DNA of 15,561 nucleotides, taken from contig JALKBU010001170.1 of assembly GCA_023091735.1 (NCBI GenBank), forward strand, positions 1-15,561, in the 5' to 3' direction. Both the position numbers and the translations under genes were made by a program. Positions 1-7,933 of the stretch are shown one piece after another. Below the pieces are notes generated by a model, which was given only the letters and a program-made list of their open reading frames with translations, did no database searches and was not told the DNA's origin. The stretch is from Trichomonas tenax. Taxonomy: Eukaryota > Parabasalia > Trichomonadida > Trichomonadidae. Numbering within the stretch: position 1 is the first letter of the stretch; every line of letters begins with the position of its first letter.

Positions 1-687
1 AATTAATGAATTAGTTGCATTTTTAATTTTATGCGTATAAGAGGCATTTGAATCAATAATACACATAAAAATATCATATGCTGCATAGTAGCGCATACAT
101 TTATGCTGGAAATCGTATATTTTTGGAAGATTTGAAATGCAATCAATGATTTGGTAGATATATAGACTGTGCCACTTATACCACTGGATGGACAACTATC
201 AATAAGTTCATGAAAGTACTTTCAAATCGAAAAAATATTGATCAGATAAAAAGTTATGAAGGCCGCGGGACTACACCGCAGAAGGAAAAATACTGCCTAA
301 ATTCAGTGACGCCTTTTTTAAATCATATTCATTTTTGAGAATTTGGTAATAAAAGTGTATCAATTATATCAAGAATGTATACTAAAATCATTGTATAGCG
401 ATAAAATCTATAATTGTCGTTGGAAAATGGGCAAAATTTTAAGATTTGTGAAAAAAGCAAAAAAATTAAGAAAAATGACAGGAAACCTTGCAGATAGCGG
501 TGCAAAAAAATACACGACCAGGGGCCATTTTAGATGGGATGGGGATCCTCCGGCATCCCTACATTATCTCCATAATTCATGGCAAAAACGATTAAAGACA
601 ATCCGATTAAACTATATCTTAAATTGAAACAAAAACACACTCTAAATCGCAAGGCATTCAATAGATAATGATATTTAGATTCTCCAT
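1..687. other. AT-rich gene-poor stretch
   Basis: I see no recognisable gene or RNA here. The only ATG-started frame of note is at 427-627 on the plus strand (66 codons, Lys/Arg-rich at the start, resembling no family I know). A short GC-richer patch lies near 260-300 and another at 525-570. A TCATTTTT initiator-like motif at 329-336 has no matching start codon close by. The stretch ends exactly where the inverted repeat of the following mobile element begins. Confidence 0.5.
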
Positions 688-738
688 TGTTTTGTGTGTC
701 AACGAATCAAATTGTAAAGTGTCAGATTATCAGATTTT
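688..738 (+). repeat. Left terminal inverted repeat of the MITE-like element
   Basis: This 51-base end starts TGTTTTG and contains AAAGTGTCAGATTATCAGAT. It pairs with 1732-1782 with only five mismatches and is preceded by CCAT at 684-687. Confidence 0.85.
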
Positions 739-849
739 TAAAAGGTGACATTTGATGTAAAGCGAAAAAATGTCAAAAAATTAATAAAGGGTGAATATCT
801 ATTTGAATTTGATGTGAGAGAAATAAATTACATTATAAAGGTGTTTTTG

Positions 850-915
850 GCCCATTTCTGCTGCTGTATGCAGCTATGCCACACTGCACGGCTGCGCGCA
901 GCAGCAGAAATGGGC
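850..915. repeat. Hairpin, 17-bp perfect stem
   Basis: Arms 850-866 and 899-915 are perfect inverse complements (GCCCATTTCTGCTGCTG and its complement). The loop also contains short complementary runs (CAGCTATG, GGCTGCGC). The same CCATTTCTG arm motif recurs near 1520 and 1578, so it is a module of the surrounding element. Confidence 0.85.
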
Positions 916-953
916 TTAAAGCACTTTCAAGAAGAAAGTTGTGCATCGAAGTA

Positions 954-1066
954 ATTTCGGCGAAGGCTGATGTTTTTCGCTTCTTTAGCTACTGAATATA
1001 TGGGATCTATGTATCTCTAAGAAGCCACTAGCTAAAGAAGCGAAAAACATCAGCCTTTGCCGAAAT
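954..1066. repeat. Long hairpin, 38-bp near-perfect stem
   Basis: Arms 954-991 and 1029-1066 are complementary over 38 bases with a single visible mismatch. The loop contains GGGATCTATGTAT. A second, one-armed copy of the arm-plus-loop sequence occurs at about 1467-1518, with no matching second arm. Confidence 0.85.
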
Positions 1067-1095
1067 CATGTCGATTTATTTTTTTTTTTAAATTC

Positions 1096-1176
1096 TGTTT
1101 TTTGGACATCTTTGATACTGTGTGCAGCTATCATATATGTGGTAGATGCGCTCAGTATCAAAGATGGCCAAAAAGC
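1096..1176. repeat. Hairpin with TTTTTGGACATCTTTGATACT arms
   Basis: The sequence near 1099-1119 is the near-perfect inverse complement of 1154-1175, with one or two mismatches. It belongs to the run of palindromes inside the element. Confidence 0.7.
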
Positions 1177-1546
1177 AAAATATTTTTGTGAACCGGAGTT
1201 ATCTCGGCAAAAAAACACGAGATCCCTTGCTTCTTCTGCGGGTGATTGATTTAGATTCATGTGATGCTAAGGATTTACTTGCTAAAGAAAGGAGGGATCT
1301 CGGTCTGCGACGAAATAACTTAGATTTTCAATCGACTTTGAAAAAGTGCTTTTCCTACATGTTTTCTGCTGTGCGCAGCCACACAGTATGATGCAGTTGC
1401 ATACAGCAGCAAAAATGGACAAAAAGCACACTTTTTTATTTCAAATTATATGCGAGGACAAAGCTGTGTTTTTCGCTTCTTAAGTTGGTGAATGTCTGGG
1501 ATCTATGTATCCCTAAGGCATCCATTTCTGCGTGCAGCCATGCAGT

Positions 1547-1570
1547 GTGGCATAGTTGCAACTATGCCAC
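1547..1570. repeat. Perfect 24-bp palindrome
   Basis: GTGGCATAGTTG at 1547-1558 is followed without a spacer by its exact inverse complement at 1559-1570. It sits at the tip of a larger imperfect hairpin whose CCATTTCTG and CAGAAATGG arms lie near 1520 and 1576-1584. Confidence 0.85.
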
Positions 1571-1731
1571 AACAGCAGAAATGGACGAAAAGCACACTTT
1601 TTTAAATTTCAAATTTGAATACTCCCCCTCTAATTTCGAATCTGACAACTATTTTTTATTTGGCAAATAATATTTTACTTGACAAAATGAATTTTTTAAT
1701 TGTTTTTTTTTTTGACTATTTTTCAATGCTG

Positions 1732-1782
1732 AAAATCTGATAATCTGACACTTTACAACATGACTCGTTGACATGCAAAACA
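1732..1782 (-). repeat. Right terminal inverted repeat of the MITE-like element
   Basis: This is the inverse complement of 688-738 at 46 of 51 positions, ending CAAAACA. It is followed by CCAT at 1783-1786, which repeats the left flank. Confidence 0.85.
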
Positions 1783-1982
1783 CCATTTATATTATTTTGA
1801 TTCTTATATAAATAATCAAAATTTATCAAAATAATATTAGTACAAGCCAAGATTATTATTACAATAACAAAGTATTCAATGTACACTAGCATGTTATAAT
1901 AGTAAGAATGTGATTAGAAAGTTCTAAATGAAGAAAAAAGTTGATTTTTCAATAGGGATAGAAAGAATTTTTTTAAAAGTTA

Positions 1983-2378
1983 TTATAAGGTTGTGCAATC
2001 GATGAAATCGTTAAAGCACATAATATCGTCATCAATGATGTTTTGGCTTTGTATTGTGCAATTTTGATTAAGCAATCTCTTCTTGAGAGTTCTAAATCTG
2101 TTTTTTATGTTTGTTGAATTTCTTCCGGGGAAAGACTTCGACATTTCGACCCACTTGGGTCCAATCTTTTGAAACATCTGTATAATTTGTTCGTCTTCAT
2201 CTTCAGACCATGGTTTCTTCTCTGTGTCTTTGTATAAGTATTGATTGAATCTATCCCGACATTGTTCTGCTGTTTTTCCAGGGAAGAAATCAGCGATGTT
2301 CTTCCATGACATTGTCTTGTTCCTAGCGAGAAAGATCAGCATAAAATCTTCTTCTTCATTAAATTTTCTTTTGTTCAT
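1983..2378 (-). CDS. Two-repeat Myb DNA-binding protein (R2R3-type)
   Basis: This 131-residue protein is almost entirely two tandem Myb/SANT repeats. Repeat 1 (about residues 4-50) has spaced aromatics F6, W25 and F44, with recognition helix TAEQCRDRFNQYL. Repeat 2 (about 54-102) has W57, W76 and F95, with recognition helix NSTNIKNRFRTL. A short acidic tail follows. Small proteins of this layout form a large family in trichomonads, where some regulate promoters by direct DNA binding. A nuclear transcription-factor role is inferred from the family; the target is unknown. The start is the first ATG of the frame and leaves a complete first repeat. I saw no initiator motif directly upstream. The upstream DNA (2505-2637) holds hairpins and AAAAGTGA repeats that could be regulatory. 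Confidence 0.9.
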   Translation of the reverse strand: MNKRKFNEEEDFMLIFLARNKTMSWKNIADFFPGKTAEQCRDRFNQYLYKDTEKKPWSEDEDEQIIQMFQKIGPKWVEMSKSFPGRNSTNIKNRFRTLKKRLLNQNCTIQSQNIIDDDIMCFNDFIDCTTL

Positions 2379-2504
2379 AGATAAAAAATAATTTTATCTA
2401 CTGTGTCAAAAATGCTTTCAAAAAGCAATATTTTCAATTTAAATCGATGGGGAACACATAAACTTTAGCATAGGATAATATTAGAGATTAATCATAGATA
2501 ATAC

Positions 2505-2637
2505 AATTCTTGACAAAAGTGACATATTTTGAAAAGTTTACAAAAAGTAACTTTTCTGAAATGGCTCACTTTTGTATCAAGAATTTGACATATTCGACAA
2601 AAGAAACACCCTTCGGGATGTCACTTTTGTCGAATAT
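2505..2637. repeat. Two adjacent hairpins with AAAAGTGA motifs
   Basis: Hairpin A has arms 2505-2522 and 2566-2585 (18 pairs with a 2-base bulge) and an inner stem 2531-2538/2549-2556. Hairpin B has perfect 14-bp arms 2590-2603 and 2624-2637. The motif CAAAAGTGA or its complement occurs at 2514-2522, 2566-2574 and 2621-2629, and again at 2805-2813. All lie 130-440 bases upstream of the Myb start codon. They may be regulatory or a small mobile-element remnant. Confidence 0.7.
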
Positions 2638-3812
2638 TTCAAATTTTCAACTAGCAACTTTTTGAAGAACTATGAAACTTATTCTCACCGGAATAATTTA
2701 TGAAAACACTGAAAATATGTACGAAATCCATAGAGTTTTCCATTTATTCATATCAAAATCAGTTTGAATGCGAAACAAATAAATTGAATTAAAAACTTTC
2801 ATCGCAAAAGTGACGAAAGCAAACAGCCTAAAATTACCAATTACCTGCTGATATCCATTTTAGCATCAAAGCAGCTTAAGCTTGTCCATTGTTATCATCC
2901 TATGGCGTAGAACTTATTCAAATCAAAAATATTTAATCTCAAATTATTGCATTTTCAATATGGCAATAACAGCATTGCAGATGATCTTCAAAACTTGATT
3001 CTAATTAAACCAAATCATGCCATATATATTATTTCATGAATAAGATTATCGAATGAATATAAATAACAAATGGATCTACAATTCTTTATCGGGTAGATCA
3101 TGCATCCAAATTTGCAATAATTTATTGCACTATTATTGTATCTTTACATTAATAATTTTTTTTGCATTTCATTTGTTCATCAAACTTTGATTTTGTAGCA
3201 TCATAAATATTATATTATTTATTTCACAAAATATTTTACCATTTCCGCTTATTAGAAATGATTTATATAGAGAAATTATTGCAAATCATAAATACTTAAA
3301 AATAAGATCTCAAAAATCAAGCTTGTATTTGTGCAAAAGGTCAATTCGAAAGCTGTGTAGATCGGTACTTATTTATCGAGTGATGAACTCTAAATTGACA
3401 ATTCCACAATGAGAAAAAAGATTAGACTGAAGCGATTTTAATGCCACAAATGAACTCTTTATGATCAGTATCTATCTGCTGAATGGGTTAAAACCTATTA
3501 TATTTTAAGGTTTCAAATATTCTATAATATTTACATGTCAAATATTTCGGCAAAATAATAGTTACGACACTCCGCCTTTATTCAATCATATGATTCCACA
3601 CAGAAAACTATAGATAAAGATTATGGTTTTGAAGATTTTAATTTTTTGACATCAGTGTCAAAATGATTATCATTCCAGAACCACAACCAATTGAAATTTT
3701 TAAACGCCAGTATTACCAGTAATAGATATCATTGTCGCGGTCACACAAGCAAAGTCAAAACCATATTAACCGCTGACTAATTGACCATTTCGGATCGAAT
3801 TTGGCAATCATG
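2638..3812. other. Intergenic stretch between Myb and Rab genes
   Basis: This is very AT-rich and has no open frame I consider real on either strand. The only structure noted is a small perfect hairpin, TTTTGACA/TGTCAAAA, with a 4-base loop at 3644-3663, about 190 bases upstream of the Rab start. The two genes are divergent, so both promoters would lie here. Confidence 0.6.
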
Positions 3813-3836
3813 TCATTTTTTGAAGGTTATATGAAG

Positions 3837-3845
3837 TCACTTTTT
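3837..3845 (+). promoter_or_regulatory. Initiator-like element before the Rab start
   Basis: TCACTTTTT fits the trichomonad initiator pattern TCA(C/T)(T/A), with the presumed transcription start at A3839. This would give a 10-base 5' untranslated region before ATG 3849, in the usual short range. A second match, TCATTTTTT, is at 3813-3821. The motif is short and could occur by chance in AT-rich DNA. Confidence 0.45.
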
Positions 3846-3848
3846 AAA

Positions 3849-4454
3849 ATGGATCAAACTGCCTCAATGGACCCACAGAATCCGATTAAAGTCGTTTTGT
3901 TGGGAGCATCGACCGTTGGAAAGACAAGTATTGTAAATACCGCGGTTGCAAACGAATTCATCGAAGATCAACAACCGACGATTGGCGCTTGCTTTATTAC
4001 GAAGAAAACTGAAATTAATGGAAAAATGCTGAGACTACATCTATGGGATACAGCTGGACAAGAGAGATTTAGATCACTTGCTCCAATGTATTTTAGAGAT
4101 GCCAATTTTGCGTTAATTGTTTACGCTATCAACGACGATAACTCATTTAATGCGGTTCAGGGATGGTACGACAGTCTTATTAATGAATGTATGGACGTTC
4201 CTTCACTTTATATTGTGGGAAACAAGATTGATGTTCAAGATGAAAGGATAATATCGACACAAGATGGTCAAGATCTCGCTGCGAGACTACAGGCGAAATT
4301 CTACGAAATTAGTGCAAAAACTGGTGAAAATGTTGAAAAACTCTTCCAAGATTTGGCTGAAGAGTATTATGAGCAACTCGATCTCAAGAAGAGGATCGAT
4401 ACTAAAGAAAGGCCTCTCGATCAACCTGAAAAGAAGAAGGAAGGTTGTTGTTAA
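3849..4454 (+). CDS. Rab-family small GTPase, Rab5-like
   Basis: This 201-residue protein cycles between GTP and GDP forms and recruits effectors to vesicle membranes. Numbered from ATG 3849, it has the P-loop GASTVGKTS (19-27), a Rab5-like switch I stretch QQPTIGACF (41-49, T44 binds magnesium), WDTAGQE (66-72, with catalytic Q71), the base-binding GNKID (124-128) and ISAK (154-157). It ends in Gly-Cys-Cys, a double-geranylgeranylation signal. TIGA-x-F in switch I suggests the Rab5/21/22 endocytic group, but paralogue assignment needs a tree. I chose ATG 3849 because it follows an initiator-like motif by three bases and gives a normal Rab N-terminus. ATGs at 3810 and 3831 are in frame and would add 13 or 6 residues. 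The downstream gene converges, with 287 bases between. Confidence 0.95.
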   Translation: MDQTASMDPQNPIKVVLLGASTVGKTSIVNTAVANEFIEDQQPTIGACFITKKTEINGKMLRLHLWDTAGQERFRSLAPMYFRDANFALIVYAINDDNSFNAVQGWYDSLINECMDVPSLYIVGNKIDVQDERIISTQDGQDLAARLQAKFYEISAKTGENVEKLFQDLAEEYYEQLDLKKRIDTKERPLDQPEKKKEGCC

Positions 4455-4741
4455 TATATTTTTGTCGAAAAACGCAATGTATAGCTTTGCTTCAGCGCAT
4501 AATAGTGTTTTTCTACAAAGATTTAGATTGTAATACTCAGTTTTTTATATTATTTTATTTTGTCATGAAAGTTTTCATATATTTTCTTTTAAATGTATAT
4601 GTATCTTAAATGCATGTGCTATGCTTTCAGTGTAGCGTTTAGTTAAAGTTAAAAAGTAATATTTTAATTCAATCAAGAAAAATCTCAAGAATTTTAAATT
4701 TTTTATAAACTAATCATTACAGATATAATCAATACTTCCAT

Positions 4742-5695
4742 TTATTTGAAGTTTCTTGTAGGAACTCTTATAGAACATACATCACTTAATGAAGGAGGTT
4801 CAATTCGAGAAATGATGAGTTTCCCGTTTCCTTTCCAAATTCCTGGAATGAAGTTAACATTTAAGAATAAATAGGCAGAGTTATGATCAAAGGCGAAAGT
4901 GTTGTTTCCAATGGAATTATAAAACTCATCATGAGCTTCGATGATATCTTCTGTAATTATTGCATCTTTTGTTAAAGCCCAAAAACTTATTGCTCTTGAA
5001 CCACCATTTCCATGATGGCTCGCAAAACCTCCAAGCCAACCACCTCTTGCACCAGGTCTATCACTTGATCCTAATCCACTTGGTACTCCAAATGGATTTT
5101 GGTTAAAATACATTTGAGCAGCTTCTCCTTGCCCAAAAGTGAACCCAAATGTTGAATTCGCAAGATATTGTTTTATATATATTCCATCAGCCCACCATCC
5201 TTGACCTGCTAGAGACCCAGCAGCACCTCCTGTACAATCATCGGCATTTCCTTTAAGTAAAGTATCATAGTTATCAGAGCCACCACCGCCTCCAAAAACC
5301 TTTATTCGATGCAAAAGATCATTCTCAAAAAGTTTGAGCGATGTTGCTCCACCACCACTTCCTACACTCCCAGAAAAATTCGCAGCTCTTCCACCACCAT
5401 ATCCACTTTCTACCATATTCTGAGGAAGATAGCATACTTCTTGATTATGTTTGCCTTGCTTTTTAAAATATATTTCTTTCCCTCTTATCGTCGTAAATAT
5501 GCGAACTGTCTGATTGAATTGTATCACTCCAGAAACATATCCAGCTGCTCCTCCAATGCTCCCTATATCTAAATATTGATTATTTCCTAAATACGTTTCC
5601 ACGACTTCTTGAGGAATGCATGATAGATTTGGAAAGTGATATGGACTAACAATATCTTGATATGAACCCCCTGAGGCACAATATAAATGAAACAT
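4742..5695 (-). CDS. Glycine-rich protein with ALK/LTK-type glycine-rich domain
   Basis: From ATG 5695 this encodes 317 residues resembling the glycine-rich domain of ALK/LTK receptors (Pfam Gly_rich type), which is amplified in trichomonads. Visible blocks are CASGGS (6-11), IGGAAGYVSG (47-56), GYGGGRAANF (98-107), GGGATSLKLF (114-123), the Gly tract FGGGGGSDN (134-142), QGWWADG (165-171), GGFASHHGNGG (222-232) and FIPGIWKGNGKLII (282-295). There is no kinase domain, signal peptide or C-terminal membrane segment. The function is unknown; a surface or secreted role is only a guess from related proteins. The open frame continues upstream to 5845 and that part is conserved in the neighbouring copy, so ATG 5695 may not be the true start. 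Confidence 0.75.
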   Translation of the reverse strand: MFHLYCASGGSYQDIVSPYHFPNLSCIPQEVVETYLGNNQYLDIGSIGGAAGYVSGVIQFNQTVRIFTTIRGKEIYFKKQGKHNQEVCYLPQNMVESGYGGGRAANFSGSVGSGGGATSLKLFENDLLHRIKVFGGGGGSDNYDTLLKGNADDCTGGAAGSLAGQGWWADGIYIKQYLANSTFGFTFGQGEAAQMYFNQNPFGVPSGLGSSDRPGARGGWLGGFASHHGNGGSRAISFWALTKDAIITEDIIEAHDEFYNSIGNNTFAFDHNSAYLFLNVNFIPGIWKGNGKLIISRIEPPSLSDVCSIRVPTRNFK

Positions 5696-5845
5696 ATATA
5701 ATCTTGGTTCTAAATCGATTGCATAATCCGTGCAATCCCAATGTGATTGACATGGATAGTGAAATTCATATTCATTTGCTCTTATTCGCTTAACTAATGG
5801 CTTTCCTTTGGATGGATCAACTAGATTATAGCTGAGAATAAATCT
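5696..5845 (-). other. Conserved coding extension upstream of the glycine-rich gene, no ATG
   Basis: Fifty codons are open and in frame with the downstream glycine-rich gene. They include YEFHYPCQSHWDCTDY followed by IDLEP, a cysteine-containing block that also precedes the domain in the second copy (7089-6952). No ATG occurs before the in-frame TAG at 5846-5848. A lost start, a non-ATG start or a 5' exon joined by splicing could explain this. I did not see the usual trichomonad branch/3' splice motif (ACTAACACACAG) nearby. Confidence 0.6.
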
Positions 5846-5972
5846 CTATTAAAAATAGACAACTTTCAATGTTACTTTTTAGATTTGTCACTCAATTCAT
5901 TTCTGTATCCAATTTGCAATGGGGATAAAATGTGAAATAGTAACTTTAAGGAAGGAAAAATATGTTTAGAAA

Positions 5973-7089
5973 CTAAGTCATAAATACTTCAAAGCAGACT
6001 AAATAAACATATCTAAATGTATAATATATCTCGTCAGAATAATCAACGAAAGGTCCAACTTGCGAGATAATAAGTTTTCCATTTCCCTTCCAAATTCCAG
6101 GAATGAAATTAACTTGTGAAAGCAAGTACACTGATCTGTGATCAAATACATAAGTGTTGGTTCCCAAGGGATTATAAAACTCGTCATGAGCTTCAACATT
6201 TCCATTAGGAATTAATGTATCCTTCATCAAAGCCCAAGAACTCCCTACACCACCTCCACCATTTCCATGATGGCTCGCAAAACCTCTAAACCAACCATCT
6301 CCTGCACCAGCTCTATCAGGATTTCCAAGTCCATTTGGAACACCGTATTTATTACGGCTACCAAGGTATGAAGCTGCTTCTCCTTGACCTAAAGTGAAAA
6401 CAAATGATGAATTCGCAAGATAAGAACCTTTATATTGACCATCTGCCCACCATCCTTGGCCTATTAATGAACCTGCTGAGCCTCCAATTCCATCATCGCC
6501 GCTTCCAGCATTATCACATTCAGCATTATCACAGCCACCACCACCACCTGACACAAGAATTCGAAGCCAAAGATCATTCTCGAAAAGTTTGATCGATGAT
6601 ACGCCACTATCATTTCCAACTTTAGTATAATAGTTAGCAGCCCTTCCTCCACATCCATATCCTCCTTCTATCATATTTTCTGAAGAATAGGAATCTTTTC
6701 CTGATTTGTATGGAAAAAATTCCTTTTCCGCCTATCGTCGCATATATGCGGACGGTTTGGTTGAATGATATCACATCAGAAACATATCCAGCAGCACCTC
6801 CAATGCTTCCCATATTGTTGCATTGAGTATTACCTTGATATGATGAAACGATTCCTTTTGGAATGCAAGATGTATTTGGATAACGATATGAACTAATAAC
6901 ATCGTTATTTGAGCCACCAGAAGCTCCAAATAAGCGAAGCATGTATATTCATGGCTCTAAATCAATTTGATAATCTGTACAATCCCAATTTGATCGACAA
7001 GGATAATAAAATTCATATACATTAGCTCGTACTTGGTTAACTGATGCTTCTCCTTTAGACGAATTGACTAGAAAATAACTAAGCAAAGA
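5973..7089 (-). pseudogene. Second glycine-rich ALK-domain copy, frameshifted and stop-interrupted
   Basis: This tandem paralogue of the gene at 4742-5845 keeps the same blocks: YPCRSNWDCTDY, GASGGS, IGGAAGYVSD, GGYGCGGRAANY, GGGGGCDN, QGWWADG, GFASHHGNGG and FIPGIWKGNGKLII. Two lesions separate it into pieces. A TGA at 6949-6951 stands where the other copy has an Arg codon (AGA). A one-base shift at the A6 run 6714-6719 divides the ATG-started frame 6634-6942 from the remainder, 5973-6674. Like its neighbour, the conserved N-terminal block has no ATG and is preceded by TAATAG (stop at 7090-7092). Only 127 bases separate it from the 5' end of the first copy. It is either a pseudogene or affected by sequencing errors. 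The C-terminal tail differs from copy one. Confidence 0.75.
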
Positions 7090-7350
7090 CTATTACAAAG
7101 CAAAGTTCCTTCCTTCGACCCTCAATTATTGGATCCTGCTTTAATTAACCTTAAATTATTTCATATTTAACAATCTATCAGAGTATTTTAAATCCATGAA
7201 CCTCCTTAAGTTATGTATAATTCACCGGTCAAAATGTGGAATTTATATTTGATATCATAGATTGAATCAATAATGATTTATAACTTTAGCAAATATGAAA
7301 ATAGATATGGCACTGTGAGTGAATTTTATTGATTTAGTGCAAAGTACTCA

Positions 7351-7506
7351 ATGATCAAAATCATCAACGAAAGAAAAATATTTACTGAAGAGAAAGCTGA
7401 TACGCTTCGTATTAGATTCAAAAGTCCAATGAATACGATTTTGAACGAAGAAGAGCCCCAACTAAAGTCTATGTTCAATCGAGTTCCAAGAGTTAAAGAC
7501 GAGTGA
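7351..7506 (+). CDS. Small hypothetical ORF, possible gene relic
   Basis: This is an ATG-started frame of 51 codons with protein-like composition (mixed charged and hydrophobic residues, ending MFNRVPRVKDE). The surrounding DNA is AT-rich and low in complexity. An in-frame TGA lies 24 bases upstream. I recognise no family. It may be the remnant of a longer gene, possibly the same one that left 7826-7933, although the frames differ. Confidence 0.2.
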   Translation: MIKIINERKIFTEEKADTLRIRFKSPMNTILNEEEPQLKSMFNRVPRVKDE

Positions 7507-7549
7507 GCTCTTTAATGTTGAGAATCTGCTGCTCATTGTATGTTTTGAT

Positions 7550-7730
7550 TGTTTAATAGACTTAATTGTAATTAAAAATATGAATTGCAATTGGAATTTA
7601 AAGTGTAATTCAGTACCCTGAATTGTAATTAAAACTTCAATTACAATCCTCTTTTTAACCACGCTTTAGAGTAGCAAATTGCAATTGAATACCCTAAATT
7701 ACGATTCAAAATCAAATTGCAATTTGGTTT
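7550..7730. repeat. Degenerate AATTGCAATT repeat tract
   Basis: The palindromic core AATTGCAATT appears near 7581, 7675 and 7715. It is interspersed with AATTGTAATT variants and with ACCCTGAATT/ACCCTAAATT blocks, giving a tract of overlapping imperfect palindromes. No coding sense is apparent. Confidence 0.6.
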
Positions 7731-7732
7731 CA

Positions 7733-7776
7733 CTAACTGCAATGACGATAGACATTTTTATCGTCATTGCAGTTAG
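7733..7776. repeat. Perfect 18-bp hairpin
   Basis: Arms CTAACTGCAATGACGATA (7733-7750) and its exact inverse complement (7759-7776) enclose the 8-base loop GACATTTT. It lies just after the AATTGCAATT tract and outside any gene. No T-run follows, so it does not look like a polymerase III terminator. It could be a small foldback element. Confidence 0.8.
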
Positions 7777-7825
7777 CTTTAGAGGACTGCAGTTTAATGG
7801 CATCCCCGTAAATTTTATGAGCTAA

Positions 7826-7933
7826 GCTTCGGAGGTTTTGTTAAGCTATCTTCAACAACACAAACTCTCTTGGATCAAAAGAGTGGCCACTTACTTCGTA
7901 GCACATCCAGACCAGGACGAGTTGGTTGAGTGA
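7826..7933 (+). pseudogene. Possible coding relic (35 codons, no start)
   Basis: The frame is open between TAA 7823-7825 and TGA 7931-7933, has no ATG, and reads protein-like (it includes LSWIKRVATYFVAHPDQDE). The base composition is richer in GC than the surroundings, as in real genes of this window. After the stop, the frame continues for a few codons (YISCDVSS) to another stop. I cannot assign a family, and chance is a real alternative. Confidence 0.2.

Larger units (their letters stand above)
688..1782. mobile_element. Non-autonomous MITE-like element built of hairpins
   Basis: The ends are 51-bp terminal inverted repeats (688-738 and 1732-1782) that match at 46 of 51 positions and begin TGTTTTG. 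CCAT flanks both ends (684-687 and 1783-1786), consistent with a 4-bp target site duplication. There is no transposase. The interior is filled with imperfect palindromes: 850-915, 954-1066, about 1096-1176, about 1335-1437 and about 1520-1600. They share modules such as CCATTTCTGCTGCTG, TGTTTTTCGCTTCTT and AAAGTGC/GCACTTT. Open frames inside it simply follow the palindromes and are not genes. It would have to be moved by a transposase encoded elsewhere. The superfamily is unknown to me. Confidence 0.8.

Noticed and set aside
343..627. 94-codon plus-strand frame
   Set aside because: It starts at TTG, and the first useful ATG is at 427. The product is Lys/Arg-rich and like no family I know; it is kept only as a note in the intergenic entry.
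745..1670. Several open frames of 61-81 codons inside the MITE-like element
   Set aside because: They run through palindromes and inverted repeats, and no frame matches a protein family.
5846..5995. Spliceosomal intron upstream of the first glycine-rich gene
   Set aside because: I found neither the trichomonad 3' motif ACTAACACACAG nor an ATG exon with a good 5' splice site. It is kept only as one possible explanation in the findings.
5309..6658. Open frames overlapping the glycine-rich genes on both strands
   Set aside because: They are shadows of the Gly- and Ser-rich codons of the real frames; the His-rich product at 6404-6592 is the antisense of a Gly/Asp tract.
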